Under the pieces are notes generated by a model, which had not been told where the DNA came from, searched no databases, and saw nothing but the letters and a program-made list of their open reading frames with translations. From the NCBI GenBank assembly GCA_020465985.1, contig JAANYP010003256.1, positions 496,001-560,000 on the forward strand: 64,000 bases of DNA. Direction: 5' to 3'. Made by a program: the position numbers and the translations under genes. The DNA is from Centrapalus pauciflorus (taxonomy: Eukaryota; Streptophyta; Magnoliopsida; Asterales; Asteraceae). Position 1 is the first letter of the stretch, and the number at the start of each line of letters is the position of its first letter. Of this stretch, positions 23,633 through 36,068 are shown piece after piece.

Positions 23633-26600
23633 ATGAAGGGTACGACGAAGCGGCCGATTCAGGTGGTGCGGACATGGGTACGGAGGCAACCACCCAAGAT
23701 CAAGGTCTTCATGGCCTTTATCTGCGCCGTCGCTGCCCTTATCTTCATCCGTATGGTTGTTTACGATCATGATAACCTCTTCATTGCCGCCGAGGCTGTT
23801 CACGCTCTTGGAATCTCTGTTCTTATTTATAAACTCGCCACCGAGAAAACTTGCGCCGGTAACACACATCCTTCGTCTTTCATTTTTTCATCCTCCCAAT
23901 TTTCATTTCTCATTCCCTTGACTCCAATTCCATTCGTTTTTGTTTTAATGATTCATTCATTATTCTTTTGAAGATTTTGTGAAATTAGAGTGAAATTTAC
24001 AATTTTGTGTGTTGTAATTGAGGTTTGTTGATGTGATTTTTATACTCTTTTGTTCCAGAAAATAGCTGCATTTTGATTTTGTATAACTTCAAATGGGTTT
24101 ATTATTTGATAGATTTATGCCTTTGAATTTCTTAACTAGGGTTCTTATGAAACAGAATTTAATCGAATTTGGTTATGTGTTTCATCACTAGCTTTTGTAT
24201 GGTTTATTGGAAGAAGGCTATAATAATGATATCGGTTTTTTTTTTTATTACAAAAAGTTGGTAAGTTTAAACAATTTTAGTATTGCAAGTGTCCTGGATT
24301 GATCTGGGAATGATAGAAACTCATTTCAGTTTTGGATGAGATGGAAGATTTATACAATTCAAGACTTATTTAGGAGATTTTGAAATTTTGATAAGGAGAT
24401 CATGCCATCCTGGGGTTCTGAATTTATGAGATTGGATATGGAAGTCTTTGCATGCAATTTTGTGATGGTTTCTGTCGCTTGAATCTCATGTTGTTTTGCT
24501 TTGAAAGGGATAACCTTTACCAATTGCTCCAAGAATTAATTTTTTTACATGAAATTCATATAACAGATATTACTAATTGGAAATAATCTTAAATATGTTG
24601 TACGGTATTAATGCGGTTATCAAAATTTGTTAAAATAAATGAATCCATCACAATTGTTGCATTTGAAATGACCAGCATTGATTTGGGAATGGTAAAAACT
24701 ACTTTCTTTTTGGAAGAAATGGATGCTTGTTTTTGTCCTCGAATCTCATGACTTTTTGGTTCTTAAGGAGAAACCTGTACTAATTTCTCCAAGAATTTGA
24801 GCTACAATAAATTTGCTTAGCTGACATTCCTAAGTTGATTTTTTTAAAAGAAGGCAAGTGCCCCAAGGAGTTGAAACCGGCAGGTAAAGGGTACATACTT
24901 GCATTTGATGTTTTTTTTTAATGGAAAAATACGTTAAGAACCACGGGTATGTTATAAGTTAATATTAAACAACATATGTTATAAGTTAATATTAAACAAC
25001 ATATAATTTAAAACATAAGTACTAACGTTTGATCTTTAGATAATAATTTAATAGAACAAGAGAAGTAGACATACCTAATAGGGGATAGTTTGGTTTCAAT
25101 GTTTATGATTATGTATGTATTTATAAAATTTAGACGGTGTTTGTTTGGTGCGTTTTGAAGGAATAGAATAGAATGGGCCTGGTCTTGAAAAGGATTGTTT
25201 GGTTAAGTGGTTGAAACCAAATATGTGAAAATCATTACCAAAAACTTGAACCTAGCTAGCTAAACCCATGGATTTTTTCTCTCCTCATTTTTTTTTCCAA
25301 ACAAATGCCCAAACCCAAACCCATTTTTAAACTTATCTACAAAAATTAAAACAAGTATTTCTTGGGTTTTTCTTATATTTTTCTTTCTTTCTTATTTATT
25401 TGATTATTTCATGGTATGGTTGATAGCTTGATTGGTTGAGGATTAGCTTGCCTAGTTTTATCAAAATTGCCTTTTCCAGTTTAAAGATATTGACCCATAT
25501 CTGCATACTTATGTAAAAAAAAAACAAGGTGAAACTCGATGTCTTTCCTTGCAATAATTTAATTCGTGAACTTAAGTTGTTAATAGACACATTTCAGGTG
25601 TTTAAATGTTGCTTTGTGGAAGTGTTTTACACATGTTACTTGATCATCGTACCTTAGCTTTGCTTTTATGGATTATTCTTGTGATGATTAGCAATTTATT
25701 CTCTTACACCTTTTACAAAAGATGGTTTTCTTTTTCAGAAAGCGTAGTAAGCGATTGAAAGAGCAAAACTGTAGAGTCAAAAAATTATTAACATTACATA
25801 TCCATTCTAAACTCTTAACAATCCTCCTCAAGTTGTATAATTTTACAACATTTCAAGTTGTATAATTTTACAACATACATGACAATTTGTCAATATAGGA
25901 TCACTATATGTTAAACTTGGATCAATAAACTTTCGTTGAATTACATGTTTACATTCTTAATTTGGTTGGTCATTGCAGGTCTTTCGCTGAAATCACAGGA
26001 ACTTACGGCTATATTCTTAGGTTCTAGACTCTACTGCAGTTTCGTAATGGAATATGATATACACACTTTACTAGACTTGGCTACATTGGCAACTACAATT
26101 TGGGTTATCTATATGATGCGTTTTAACTTGAACTCCAGTTACATGCATGAAAAAGACAATGTCCCAAATTTTTACATGGTTAGTTCTTTGGCATTTGAAT
26201 CACTGAATGCTATGATTCTGTGGTTCTTTCTTAATCTGGCAAATTCTCACGTTTTGTGGTTTGAAACTTTGAATATAGGTGATACCTTGTGCTTTATTGT
26301 CACTAGTGGTTCATCCCACAACACAACACCATATCATAAACAGGATTCTTTGGGCCTTTTGTGTTTACTTGGAAGCCGTTTCTGTATTGCCACAACTTCG
26401 TGTTATGCAAAATACCAAGGTCGACATGAACATATATTTTTACTAACTCGGTTTTTTTTATTGTTTGAGAATTTTATATATATACCCATCTAACTTGAGT
26501 TTATCTTTGTTATAGATTGTTGAGCCATTCACAGCACATTACGTTTTTGCTTTAGGGGTTGCTAGGTTTCTGAGTTGTGCGCATTGGATTCTCCAGGTAT

Positions 26601-27544
26601 ATGCACAGCCAGCATCTGAACTTTAACTTGCCATGATCAAGAAATGCAGGATGAAAGTATGTGATTTATAAACACTAAACACACGATCTAGAAAAACATT
26701 ATATTCTTGAAGTCCGGGGACCTTATATAGGATATTGCTCAATTTGGTCCAATATTTTTTCAAAACTGGGTTTTGGTTCTGTTCAGTCACGTTCAAAACA
26801 ATTGCCGAACCAGTTTATTTGTTTCTTCAAACTTGAAATAACTCCAATTTGGTTCACACTTCACAGGTTCACTTTGGGGCTAAAGCCGTTCTAAAACCAA
26901 AACAAACTGTTTAATTGATTCCATTTTTTTTATCTTGAGTTCCGTTCTGGTTCAGTTTAGATTTTTGGTTTTTTTCGGTCAAGTCCAGTTCTGGCTCGAT
27001 GCCTCCCATAAAAGATGGACTTTGGGATAGCCAGTTGGTCCAAACTGCCCATGGCTATTTGCTTATGTGCGCTGGCCATACTTGAGATCTTTTTAAAGAG
27101 CTGTTCATAGGCCTTGTGAACTCTATGCAGATCAAATGTTATGTTTTCCCACGTGTCTTACGTTACCACTATTACAAATCAACCAATCGAGTTAATACAC
27201 GTTCCTCATCATCAAGGAATGTTGAATCTGTATGACTGTTTCTATGGTGAATTTCTGATTAAACTTCCTGACATTCTACAGGTGCTGGATACCAGGGGAC
27301 GCCTGCTGACAGCTTTGGGTTACGGATTATGGCCTTCAATGGTCCTCCTTTCTGAAATCGTCCAAACATTCATTCTTGCCGACTTCTGCTATTACTACGT
27401 TCAAAGGTTTCATTACATCTTCCATTCTTTTCATCCTTTATTCTATCACATTTACTGACAACGATCTTGAATATATTCAATCCTTGTGGTTGCAGTGTTA
27501 TGGGCGGACAACTCGTTTTACGCCTTCCTTCTGGAGTTGTGTGA
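23633..27544 (+). CDS. ERD2-like ER lumen protein-retaining receptor family protein
   Basis: Member of the ERD2/KDEL-receptor family, which retrieves escaped ER residents from the Golgi. This is the longer plant subgroup with an N-terminal extension (about 270 aa versus about 215), whose exact ligand role is less settled. Exons: 23633-23858, 25979-26178, 26279-26419, 26516-26596, 27282-27406 and 27496-27544, all GT-AG, summing to 822 nt, 273 aa. Landmarks: basic N-terminus MKGTTKRPIQVVRTWVRRQP; AAEAVHALGISVLIYKL; CAGLSLKSQELTAIFLGSRL; SFVMEYDIHTLLDLATL; the exon 3-4 join LRVMQNTKIVEPFTAHYVFA; LDTRGRLLTALGYGLWP; ADFCYYYVQSVMGGQLVLRL. Several hydrophobic segments fit seven transmembrane helices. 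A GA-repeat leader (about 23604-23625) precedes the ATG, and no upstream in-frame ATG competes. Intron 1 is long (2.1 kb) and carries repeat sequence. No lesion seen. Confidence 0.95.
25130..25340. mobile_element. MITE-like sequence in intron 1 of the ERD2-like gene
   Basis: GACGGTGTTTGTTTGGTGCG followed by AATAGAATAGAATGGG and repeated AAACCCA words resembles the left part of a GTTTGG-type MITE. The right end is unclear. Confidence 0.4.
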
Positions 27545-28458
27545 GACGAAAGATCGCGTAAAAGAGTGCAGGGTTTATGGGACAAGGAAGTCCTTATAAC
27601 AGAGATAGTAAGCATCATCTTGTTTATGCTTTTTCTTTTATATTTTTCATGCATCTCATGTAGTTTACCATGGGACTGTAGAGGGTAAAATGTCCTTCCA
27701 AGATCACATTACCCTGTTAAGCTTATGTAAAGTTTATAATTTATTATAATTTCTAGTGTTTGGGGAGTTGCTATTATGCGCCCGAATCATATTTTGTAGG
27801 ATTTTTTTACTGAGGTAATTACATGGAAAGGTAATATATTTTATGTCAAATTCTATCCTGGTATTGAATATTGTTGTACCCCAATAAAAGATGATCTTTT
27901 TATCATTTTTGACACTTTTAGTGATAGTTTACAACCATTTTAAACCATTATTAGAAAAATCTTGCTTTTATCTGGGATTTAACACAGTTTGTTATCTGAA
28001 ATAGGAATTCACCTAAAGTTTGTTACCTTCTTTTTGTAATTTGTAATTTTAATAGTTTTTATGCTATCAAAAGAATACTTTGAATTGAGATTTTAACTTT
28101 GAAAAGGAAGAGAAGAGGGGCTTTGTGGGCATCATTTTGTGGTTTTCAATCTTTATGCACTTTACTTTGGTTTCTATTTATCTTGAATCACCAGGTCTTT
28201 TATTTGGTTTGTTGTCGAAATGAATTGTTATAGCTGGTTTTGAATCGGTATCAAACTCATGTTATCACGTTACCGTCTGATGAATTTGGGTTTTCCCCCT
28301 GTCTTGATTCTAGTCTTTCACCCTTGGATTGCCGAGATTTTTAGGGCATGTATGTCATACGAGGGGATCGAAAGAATGAAATTATTTGAATCTACAAGTT
28401 GTTTTAACAATGATAAATTGATAATGATACTTAATGAAAAACAACATAACAAATGATG
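27545..28458. other. 3' flank of the ERD2-like gene; no further gene
   Basis: The first 100-200 bases are probably 3' UTR (AT-rich, TTGTTTATGC). The remainder is ordinary intergenic sequence; the 65-codon frame at 28259 shows no motif. Confidence 0.5.
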
Positions 28459-28525
28459 GATCTTTAGCCTAATGGTATTGTGTTGTTCCAATCTAAAGGT
28501 TTTTAGTTTAAGTCTCAATTAAGAT
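28459..28525 (+). repeat. tRNA-like / SINE-head-like sequence
   Basis: TAGCCTAATGG fits the pol III A box (TRGYNNARNGG). A weak B-box-like AGTTTAAGTCTC follows about 35 bases later. No cloverleaf can be completed and no 3' tail was found, so it may be a SINE head or a decayed tRNA. Confidence 0.3.
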
Positions 28526-28644
28526 GAAGGTTAAAATAGTTCTTAGTATAGTTTGTCTTTCAAAGAAAGAAATTAAATGTATGTCAAGTATTCTTCTTTC
28601 TATGTTTTTAATTTAGATAACATTTACATTAAAATCAATTTTTC

Positions 28645-28945
28645 AGGGTTTATTATGAAAATATCAATATGTTTTCACGGGTTTACGTTTTCGTTTCTTC
28701 ATTTTTTTTTTCCAGATTGTTTTCAAATATATTTTTTCTTTTTGGTTTAGTGAAATTTGATTATTATAATATGGTTTTTCAGTTTTTAAAAACTCGGTTT
28801 ATCAATTATAACTAGACTCTAATAGTCAAATTTCACAAAACCAAAAAAAAAATAACTTCGAGGACTATTCTAGAAAAAGATAACATGAATGGACGAAAAC
28901 ACAAAAACCGTGAAGATATACTGATTTTTTTTCATGATAAACCCT
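28645..28945. mobile_element. MITE of the GGTTTATTAT family
   Basis: Ends AGGGTTTATTATGAAAATAT and, inverted, AGGGTTTATCATGAAAAAAA. An internal inverted pair occurs around GGTTTAGTGAAATTTGA. Same family as 10233-10528 and 44408-44701. Confidence 0.85.
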
Positions 28946-30229
28946 GAAAAAATTATCAAACAACTAACGATAGTAAAGTAGTAATTAGTGGTAGATTTTC
29001 AGACCAAAGAGTTGAAATCCTACTAGGATTCCAAATCGGTCGACTGAAAATCACCTGAGCGAGCGAAACCGAGGCTAAAAACATGAACAAGAGATGTCAA
29101 ATCTTTATATTTAACACTAAACACGAGATAACAAAATTACGAAGAAGTGATGTCAAATCTTATAAACGATACAAGTTTACCAAAATCAGGAACAATATGT
29201 CATACATTATAATCATCAACAAAAATATTATACTTGAGACGGTTGAAATCGAAAATCGGAAGACAAAGTGAGGCTGTGAGGATACTCATCACACGATAAT
29301 GACTTTTGGTTATAGAAAAAGGGTGGGGGACAATGGATGTAGGAAAAGGGTGTGGATGTGTAATCGACTTTTGTGGTTATGGTTGTAAACGAATCAAACG
29401 ACTCAATAAATGAACTGTTTGGTGTAAAATTTGTTTGTATTTATTTATTACATGAACGAAAATAAACAATTTTTTCCCCGTTTAGTTAAATGAACAAATT
29501 CATCCAATCACTATCACTCAACAAGCCGATTGTGTTCAGTTGGTTGAAATCGAACCTGACGGTATCGATTCAGAATTAGTGAATCTGTAAAAGTGTTTTC
29601 TTGACTTCTACAAAGAAGTGATACAAAACAGAATCAGACCTAATTGAAATCGAAAAAAGAAAATCTTTTATCAAGTGATTGAAGTTTGAGCAATTCAAAG
29701 TACATTGGGTATTTGAGTTTAGTTATAATACAAACACAATTGAAATATATAACAATTCAATTTCAAGTTTGTAAAATTAAACATGAATTATGATCAAGTT
29801 GTCCAAGATTGATGTGTGATGATATGTTTTTAAGCGATTCGAGCTTTATCAAGTTTTACGAGATTTTGTGTGATGATAATATTTTTTTTTTCCGAATTTT
29901 ATCATAAATGATTGATCTTTTATATATATTATGACTCTACATTATAGATAACTTTCTAATCATTTGATTTGTTTAACCCATTGAATATTATTAATAAATA
30001 TCCACCATTGAAAATTGATTTTTTGGGTTGAAACCAGATATGATTTTAGAGGAATCCTAAACCCAAACCTATTAACAATCTTGTATATGAAATCTCTGAT
30101 GAATGAAATTTCTAGATCTGTTACTAACTTTAGTGAGTCACTTAGAAAAATAACTGCAAACATGTTTCCTAAAAGAATGTTAATTTCTTGATTAAAAGTT
30201 ACATAGGAAAATTTTATCAAGGAAAAAAA
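28946..30229. other. AT-rich intergenic sequence; nothing supportable
   Basis: Contains repeated GAAATCGAA words (29000-29700). Open frames of 60-86 codons lack any recognisable domain. Confidence 0.4.
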
Positions 30230-30632
30230 ACATAATTACAAAAATAACCAAAATATAAACTCACTTCTCAAATTTTACCCATAAACTCACCTAACCAAAA
30301 TACCCACTATTTACGTGACTTGTACTTTTTAATAGTTTTTAATGCATTACGTTCCAAAAGGTAAAAAAAGTAAGGTAAAGTACATTAACTTTACGTTAAC
30401 AAATTTATTATTGGGAATGAGCACAATGAGATTTGGTAACGTAAAGTAGTGATAATTCAACTTTTGTAACGATATGTATTAAAAAAAAATAATAATAAGT
30501 ACAAGTAACATAAATCTTAGCCGTCACGTAGATGTGTAACGAAAATGTTAGGTATTTTGGTAATGTGACTTTTTTTGGGATAAAACTTGATAAATGAGTT
30601 GTTTTTCTGAGTATTTTTATAATTATCCCAAT
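30230..30632. mobile_element. MITE with ATAATTACAAAAATA ends
   Basis: The left end ACATAATTACAAAAATAACC and the inverted right end GGGATAATTATAAAAATACT enclose paired blocks (AACTCACTTCTCAAATTTTA against the reverse complement of AACTTGATAAATGAGTTG). Non-coding. Confidence 0.7.
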
Positions 30633-31288
30633 TTAAACAATTTTGCATTATGATAACACAATTTAAACAAAAAAAAATTGTCATTGTTATAGTAAACTAT
30701 TGCTAAAAAGTATTGATAAAAGTATCTTAATATCCCTAAGAATTAGTAAAAAAAAAAAAAACACACACCCTTTTTATAAAACAAAATTTAAAATACATGT
30801 CTATATTATATAACAAAATAAAATAATAATTAAACTTAGAAAAGGCTATATTTTTATTCGATTATTCCTTTCTGATTCAACACAACCAAGAATGTCATCA
30901 TCCACCACATTCATAACCCTAACATGGCTCAGATAGTATTGATGGTGATACATTTGTATCAATACCTTTGGAACCACTTTCATTTTTGTCATGTGTTCCT
31001 GTAGCAACCCATTTCTAGAGTATTCAATTATTTTGGTTTTATTCCTTTTATAGGAAAATATTATATCTCTTTTTTATAAAATATATTTTTTAATTACTTA
31101 ATTAACAACATAAAACACATAATCAATAAGCTAATGCCCACATTTTATAGATGTATTTGATATCATTAATGGAAACTTTTTTCACGTAAAGATATAGGTT
31201 GAATCATGCTTATTTTGAATGTGTGTAGGCGTATGTGTGTATGCATGTGTATATATATTCAGCTAATTTATATTTTAAACTGGTTCAG

Positions 31289-31470
31289 ATTGTGGAGGAA
31301 GATGTCGTGTGAGATGTAGCAAAGCATCAAGGACAAAGATGTGTTTAAGGGCATGTGGAACTTGTTGCAAACGTTGTCATTGTGTTCCACCGGGCACTTA
31401 TGGGAACTACGACGTGTGTCCATGTTATGCGAAGATGACCACTCATGGGGGCAGGCGTAAATGTCCGTAA
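31289..31470 (+). CDS. GASA/snakin-family terminal exon (5' exons not found)
   Basis: After a TTCAG acceptor the exon reads (G/x)AT-Cys-Gly-Gly-Arg-Cys and continues with CSKASRTKMCLRACGTCCKR, CHCVPPGTYGNYDVCPCYAK and MTTHGGRRKCP, then TAA. All 12 cysteines of the GASA domain are present with the family's spacing and the invariant CVPPGTYGN core. GASA proteins are small secreted peptides (signal peptide, variable linker, C-terminal 12-Cys domain) often regulated by gibberellin, with roles in growth or defence. The first two bases complete a split Asp codon, so at least one upstream exon existed. I find no convincing signal-peptide exon within about 2 kb upstream. Either the intron is long or this is a displaced exon. 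The domain itself is undamaged. Confidence 0.8.
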
Positions 31471-32740
31471 CTCGATATTTGGACATCATGTTATCATAAT
31501 AAGTTTCATGAACAAGAGTTCGAAAGATCAAAACCATATTAGAAAAACGAGAATTATAAATGTGGCATTTGGTTGCATGATCGAATGTTCAAAGTGACTC
31601 CCAAACTCTTGCAACATTAATGATTTATTGTGGTTGTATGATTTATTGCGAGAGGTTTATGAGGATTGGTTCTTGAATTGTGATTTTGACCTTGAAAGTT
31701 AAAACCTAAATGGATTTGTTTAGGATTATCATGTGTGTATTAATCAGTGTGTCTGACATTTAAAAACTTGACTGGAACAAATATAAATTTTTAAAAAAAT
31801 AGAAATCAAGAATCAGACCAAAGGATAACAATACTAGCTTAGTCTTGTTGTGAACCAGTCCTGGGTTTCTTTTTTTACTTTAAAATAGAAAAAAATATAA
31901 AACTAGATTGGACCGGATTGAAAGCAATTTTTTTAAAGAAACCCATAATCGAAAACAATACAACTTGGTGTTGGTTCTAACTTCGGAATGACCTATCATT
32001 TTTATGATCTGAACCAACTTTTACACACCCTTAGATAAGACAATGCGATTTGGTGTTGGTTCTAAGTACGGGGGAATATTAGATAAAATATAGAGCTTAG
32101 TACATATGACCTAGCCTAATAGTATAGATGAACTTAGGATCTATTAAGATTTTTATTGTTACCTTTTGTACTCTATAAATATTGATCTTTATAATACAAT
32201 ATACATACGAAGTTTTTATTATTTAACAACGCGTGTAATCAAACATAAGACAACAATATTTTTACATAGAAAGCTCCTAATCGAGATAGTAATAAAGCCA
32301 TGAGACCACTTTGGTTGTTTAATCCACTACGACCAACAAAAGAGCAATACATAATAATCAAATGAAAGCAAATAATAGAAGATGTAGGGCATCAAATGAA
32401 AACATAGAATAGAAGATATCACCACAAATATGCTACTGTTCTAGCCACGAAAACCTGACCTTCAAACCTCCAAACTAAATTCCACCATTGAAAAAGTTGC
32501 CCAGATGCTACGAAGCTACAATCTGAAAATCAAGACAATTCGATTGTTCGATCTGTTGAAACAAAGGTTTTCTACAGCTAGGTGCCCAATATCCGAAAGT
32601 AGCGACAAAGTTATAATTAACTCCCCCTTTCTTGTTTATTGAGTGTGTTATGGTTAGTAAACCTAAATGATTTTTGGGGGTAAATTAATCTGTTGGCCGG
32701 CTCCTAATCAATTAAAATTAAGCTAAACCCAACAAAACTT
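31471..32740. other. Downstream flank of the GASA exon; no gene
   Basis: Probable 3' UTR for the first 100-200 bases, then AT-rich sequence without recognisable features. Confidence 0.4.
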
Positions 32741-32912
32741 TTAGGTATCGTTAGAATTGCATGAATTTAAAAAGTGAAAAAGTGGTTAGTATGAAATCCT
32801 AAATGAAGTTAAATCATTTCTTATTAATTTTTATCCAAACATGACATGATAGTTTTTGTAAATCCAAATTATAAATGAGTTATTTAAGTCCTCCAAACCA
32901 AACAACACTTTA
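32741..32912. mobile_element. Small MITE, family shared with 41718-41905
   Basis: AATTGCATGAATTTAAAA, a middle CTTATTAATTTTTATCCAAA / CATGACA block and a right end TCCTCCAAACCAAAC match the copy at 41718-41905. About 170 bp with weak inverted ends. Confidence 0.65.
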
Positions 32913-34257
32913 CATTATCGTTATCGAACCATTTATTGCACTTTCAAATCTTGGGTTCGATTCATATCAACTTGACATTAGCAGTTTTTCTTAACGAATT
33001 GTAATCCGACTTGATTCATAAATAAATAAATCATAAACTTTTAATCGTTTTGAGTTCAAGGAGTGGTTCTTTTTACATGGATATCTAAACCTGAAATACG
33101 ATAGAATGAGTTGACAAAAGAAAATAGTTGGCATGAAAAACGAACAAAGAAGACAGGACCCAACCACGAATCGACACAAAGAATAAGCTTATGACATTGG
33201 GCCGGACACATCGATCGAACCTTCTACCAAAAGGAATGGATGATCCCCTTTGACAATGACACTTGCGATGCATTTATCATTTGCCTCTTATTTCTTCCTA
33301 TTTTTAAAATTATATATATAATATTACATTATATCTTTCTATTGATATTTTATAGAATGCTCATTTATAAATAAATCATGTTGAATATAGATTTCTATCA
33401 AATGGTTATGTAATGTACAAATATCACACAAATATTACACTTATAAATTAACATAGAATTTGTAGATTATTACACGTGTTGCATCCAAGTTATGACAATT
33501 GGCAGTCTAGCTAGGTGTCAAATGTCATCTATTTAGTCTTTACTCTTTTAATAGAATAAAGAGATGGAATATGGTTTGAGAGAGTACCACTCATTATGCA
33601 GCGCACCAGAATATACCACTTTAAAAAAAAGATTTTTAATTTTTTTTCATAAACATGTTTTAATTAATATTATGAAGATAATATGTAAATTTCACATACA
33701 TGCGGATCGATCTCCTAACTCCTAAAAAATGATGTGAACGTACACTTACATAAATTTGAATATATGTGAACGTGCATTATGTGATGCGTGATTTCATACA
33801 CTTAGAGTGTTCGAAATTGCGTGAAATTTATATATGATCTGTGTAATGTTAATTAAAACATGTTTATGAAAAAATAAAAAAAATAATTTTAAGAGTGGTA
33901 CATTCGGGTGCGTTGTGTAATAAATAATATTCACTTGAACCTAAATCTAGAGGGATATTACAAATTTATAATTATATAAAATTACCTATGATAATTAATG
34001 ATGATGACTCTTTGGTTCTAACAAATCAAAATCAACACAATTTCAAAATAAAACTTTGAGACCCTTAAATGCTGGTCTTCAAAGTATGATTCCTAAATTG
34101 ATATTGTCATAATTTACGTTTTATTTTTATGCAATTTTTCTAAAATTAATGTGATATTACATCCATTTTGAAAAAAAAAATGAACTCATTGGATAATGCA
34201 TGTTATACACCTTAAATGCTTATTATTTTTTTATAGACAAAATGACATCTTTTGTAA
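32913..34257. other. AT-rich sequence with a Helitron 5'-end remnant
   Basis: 33465-33555 (CTAGCTAGGTGTCAAATGTC ... CTTTTAATAGAATAAAGAGA) resembles the minus-strand 5' terminal part of the Helitron at 62185-62548, but the ends are mutated. Otherwise no gene seen. Confidence 0.4.
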
Positions 34258-34797
34258 GAGCCCAAACCCATCGGGACAGGATATTGCCCGCTTTGGTCAC
34301 CCCAACACGAACAAAACGTGTCATATTGAGGGAGTTACCTCACCCTTATAAAGGTCTCTTGTTTCTCTCACACGCCAATGTGGGACGTGACACTTTCCTT
34401 ATAAAGGTCTCTTGGTTTCTCACACACACCAATGTGGGACGTGTAGAGGCGTAGCCAAGTTAGAGGTAGGGTGGGCCATGGCCACCCCCACCCCACCTAA
34501 TTTCATTCTTATATATATATCCAAAAATATTTCTAATGAGTAATTTTTTTTTTATAAAATATACATAAATAAAATTTAGTACATATAAATATAAATTTGT
34601 AATAAAAATACAAAAAAGTATTATTGTTTGTCATAAATTATTATTTTTCATATTTTCAAAATATAGATAAACAACAATTACTTTTTCATCATCATTTTAT
34701 ACTTTTTATTATAATATACATACCTAGTATTAGTCATTATTAAAATTTAAAAATGTATCTTCAATACCATCCAAAAGCTAGATACTCTTTAGAATTG

Positions 34798-34799
<2 letters not shown>

Positions 34800-34868
<69 letters not shown>
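34800..34868. repeat. (AT)n microsatellite
   Basis: About 34 uninterrupted AT repeats next to the nested MITE. Tyr-Ile reading frames across it are artefacts. Confidence 0.95.
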
Positions 34869-34871
<3 letters not shown>

Positions 34872-35090
34872 GTTCAATATAGAAACCTCTATGCATCGAA
34901 GAACTTTGAAGAATCTCCATGCACCACCACAAATGCATCACAATTCCCGCTAATACATCATTATTTTCACGTGATGCACCAAATTCCAGTGTGATGCATC
35001 GACTTCTTGCATGATGCATTACGGTTTTCTAGCGATGCATTGTGGTTCACCAAGGTTTTTCGATGCATTAAGGTTCTTCATTGAACCCAT
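34869..35090. mobile_element. MITE with repeated GTGATGCATC motif
   Basis: Ends GGGGTTCAATATAGAAACCT and, inverted, GGGTTCAATGAAGAACCTTA. The interior has eight or so GATGCAT-type words spaced about 20-25 bp. A second full copy is at 49676-49898. It inserted in or beside an AT microsatellite. Confidence 0.8.
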
Positions 35091-35106
35091 CCATATATAG
35101 ATATCT

Positions 35107-35121
35107 ATGTGTGTGTGCGCG

Positions 35122-35201
<80 letters not shown>
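35107..35201. repeat. (GT)n-(AC)n-(AT)n compound microsatellite
   Basis: GTGTGTGCGCGC, ATAC repeats, a long AC run and a long AT run follow one another. Confidence 0.95.
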
Positions 35202-35205
<4 letters not shown>

Positions 35206-35327
35206 GATTTTTCAATGCATACTGATTCAAAATAATTAACTTGGCCCACCCAAGACTGAAATCCTGGCTACGCCACTGGGGACGTGACACTTTTATTCGT
35301 TGAGAAAAAAAATTAAAGGTTTTGAAA

Positions 35328-36068
35328 CAGGGGCGGACCTACCTTAGTGCCAGTGGTGGCACCGGCAACCGTTCCCCTTCCGAATAAGGTACATACACAG
35401 TGTAATTTTTTTCGATCTTTAAAGGGTGCAACCGGTGTTTTTATGTTAGTGCAACCGGTTGTTTTGTTATAAATATAATCAGGAACAATCACCTGTTTGC
35501 TATAGACGATGACGTACGGTGGCCTTCTCCGGCCAGTTCCGCCTTTCGTATTCACTCGATCGATGGAGAAAAATATGAACAATTGAGAGAGAGATAGAAT
35601 TTGAAAGAGTTTTAAGAAAGGAAAAGAAACTAACAGGGGATAGACTAAGAATGAAGATAAGATCACCAAAAGACGAAATGTACTTTAATAACAAGTTTGA
35701 AGTAATTAATTTTTATTCCTTTTCAAAATTACGAGGAATAGAAATAGATCATTGAAGTTTTCTTAATGAATTATTAATTATTAATATTAAAGATTAACTT
35801 TTGTATATATATAGTTTTGTAACTTTAAAAATATCTATTATATTCTCCAGCTTTTAGAAGCAGACTAATTGAACTAGTCATCCTAATTGTTTCATATGGT
35901 TCCAATTTTTAAAACGTTGATCATTCAATGTTTGAATTAATTACTAGTAATTTTAAACAAATTGTTATAGATTTTTTGGTCGACCCGACTAATCGGATCA
36001 ATTAAGTTATCAAGCAGGTAAACAACAAATTGTGCAACCGGTGGCTCGTAATCCTAGATCCGCCAGTG
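35328..36068. mobile_element. hAT-type non-autonomous element (TSD TTTTGAAA)
   Basis: The left end is CAGGGGCGGACCTACC and the right end, inverted, CACTGGCGGATCTAGG. A perfect 8-bp duplication TTTTGAAA lies at 35320-35327 and 36069-36076. 741 bp. Short frames inside show no transposase domain. Confidence 0.92.

Larger units (their letters stand above)
34444..35278. mobile_element. hAT-type non-autonomous element (TSD GGGACGTG)
   Basis: Ends TAGAGGCGTAGCC and, inverted, CAGTGGCGTAGCCAGG. A perfect 8-bp duplication GGGACGTG lies at 34436-34443 and 35279-35286. The 835-bp interior contains two long microsatellites and a nested MITE; no transposase coding. Confidence 0.9.
34258..35319. repeat. 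Dispersed repeat with CCAATGTGGGAC signature, split by a hAT insertion
   Basis: 34258-34443 carries ATATTGCCCGCTTTGGTCAC, two TTATAAAGGTCTCTTG copies and two CCAATGTGGGACGTG copies. The continuation is found at 35279 after the hAT element. Similar CCGCTTTGG...CCAATGTGGGA sequences occur widely in eudicot genomes. I cannot assign a class from memory with confidence. Confidence 0.55.

Noticed and set aside
26161..26493. Continuous 185-aa frame reading through from exon 2 of the ERD2-like gene
   Set aside because: Beyond 26178 it is intron and out-of-frame exon 3. The spliced reading restores the family sequence exactly.
30930..31016. First exon of the GASA gene starting at the ATG in ACATGGCTCAG
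   Set aside because: The frame (MAQIVLMVIHLYQ...) is weakly hydrophobic, stops at TAG and has no donor that joins sensibly to 31289.
34789..35290. Minus-strand frames rich in Tyr-Ile and Val-Cys
   Set aside because: They are translations of AT and AC microsatellites within the hAT element.
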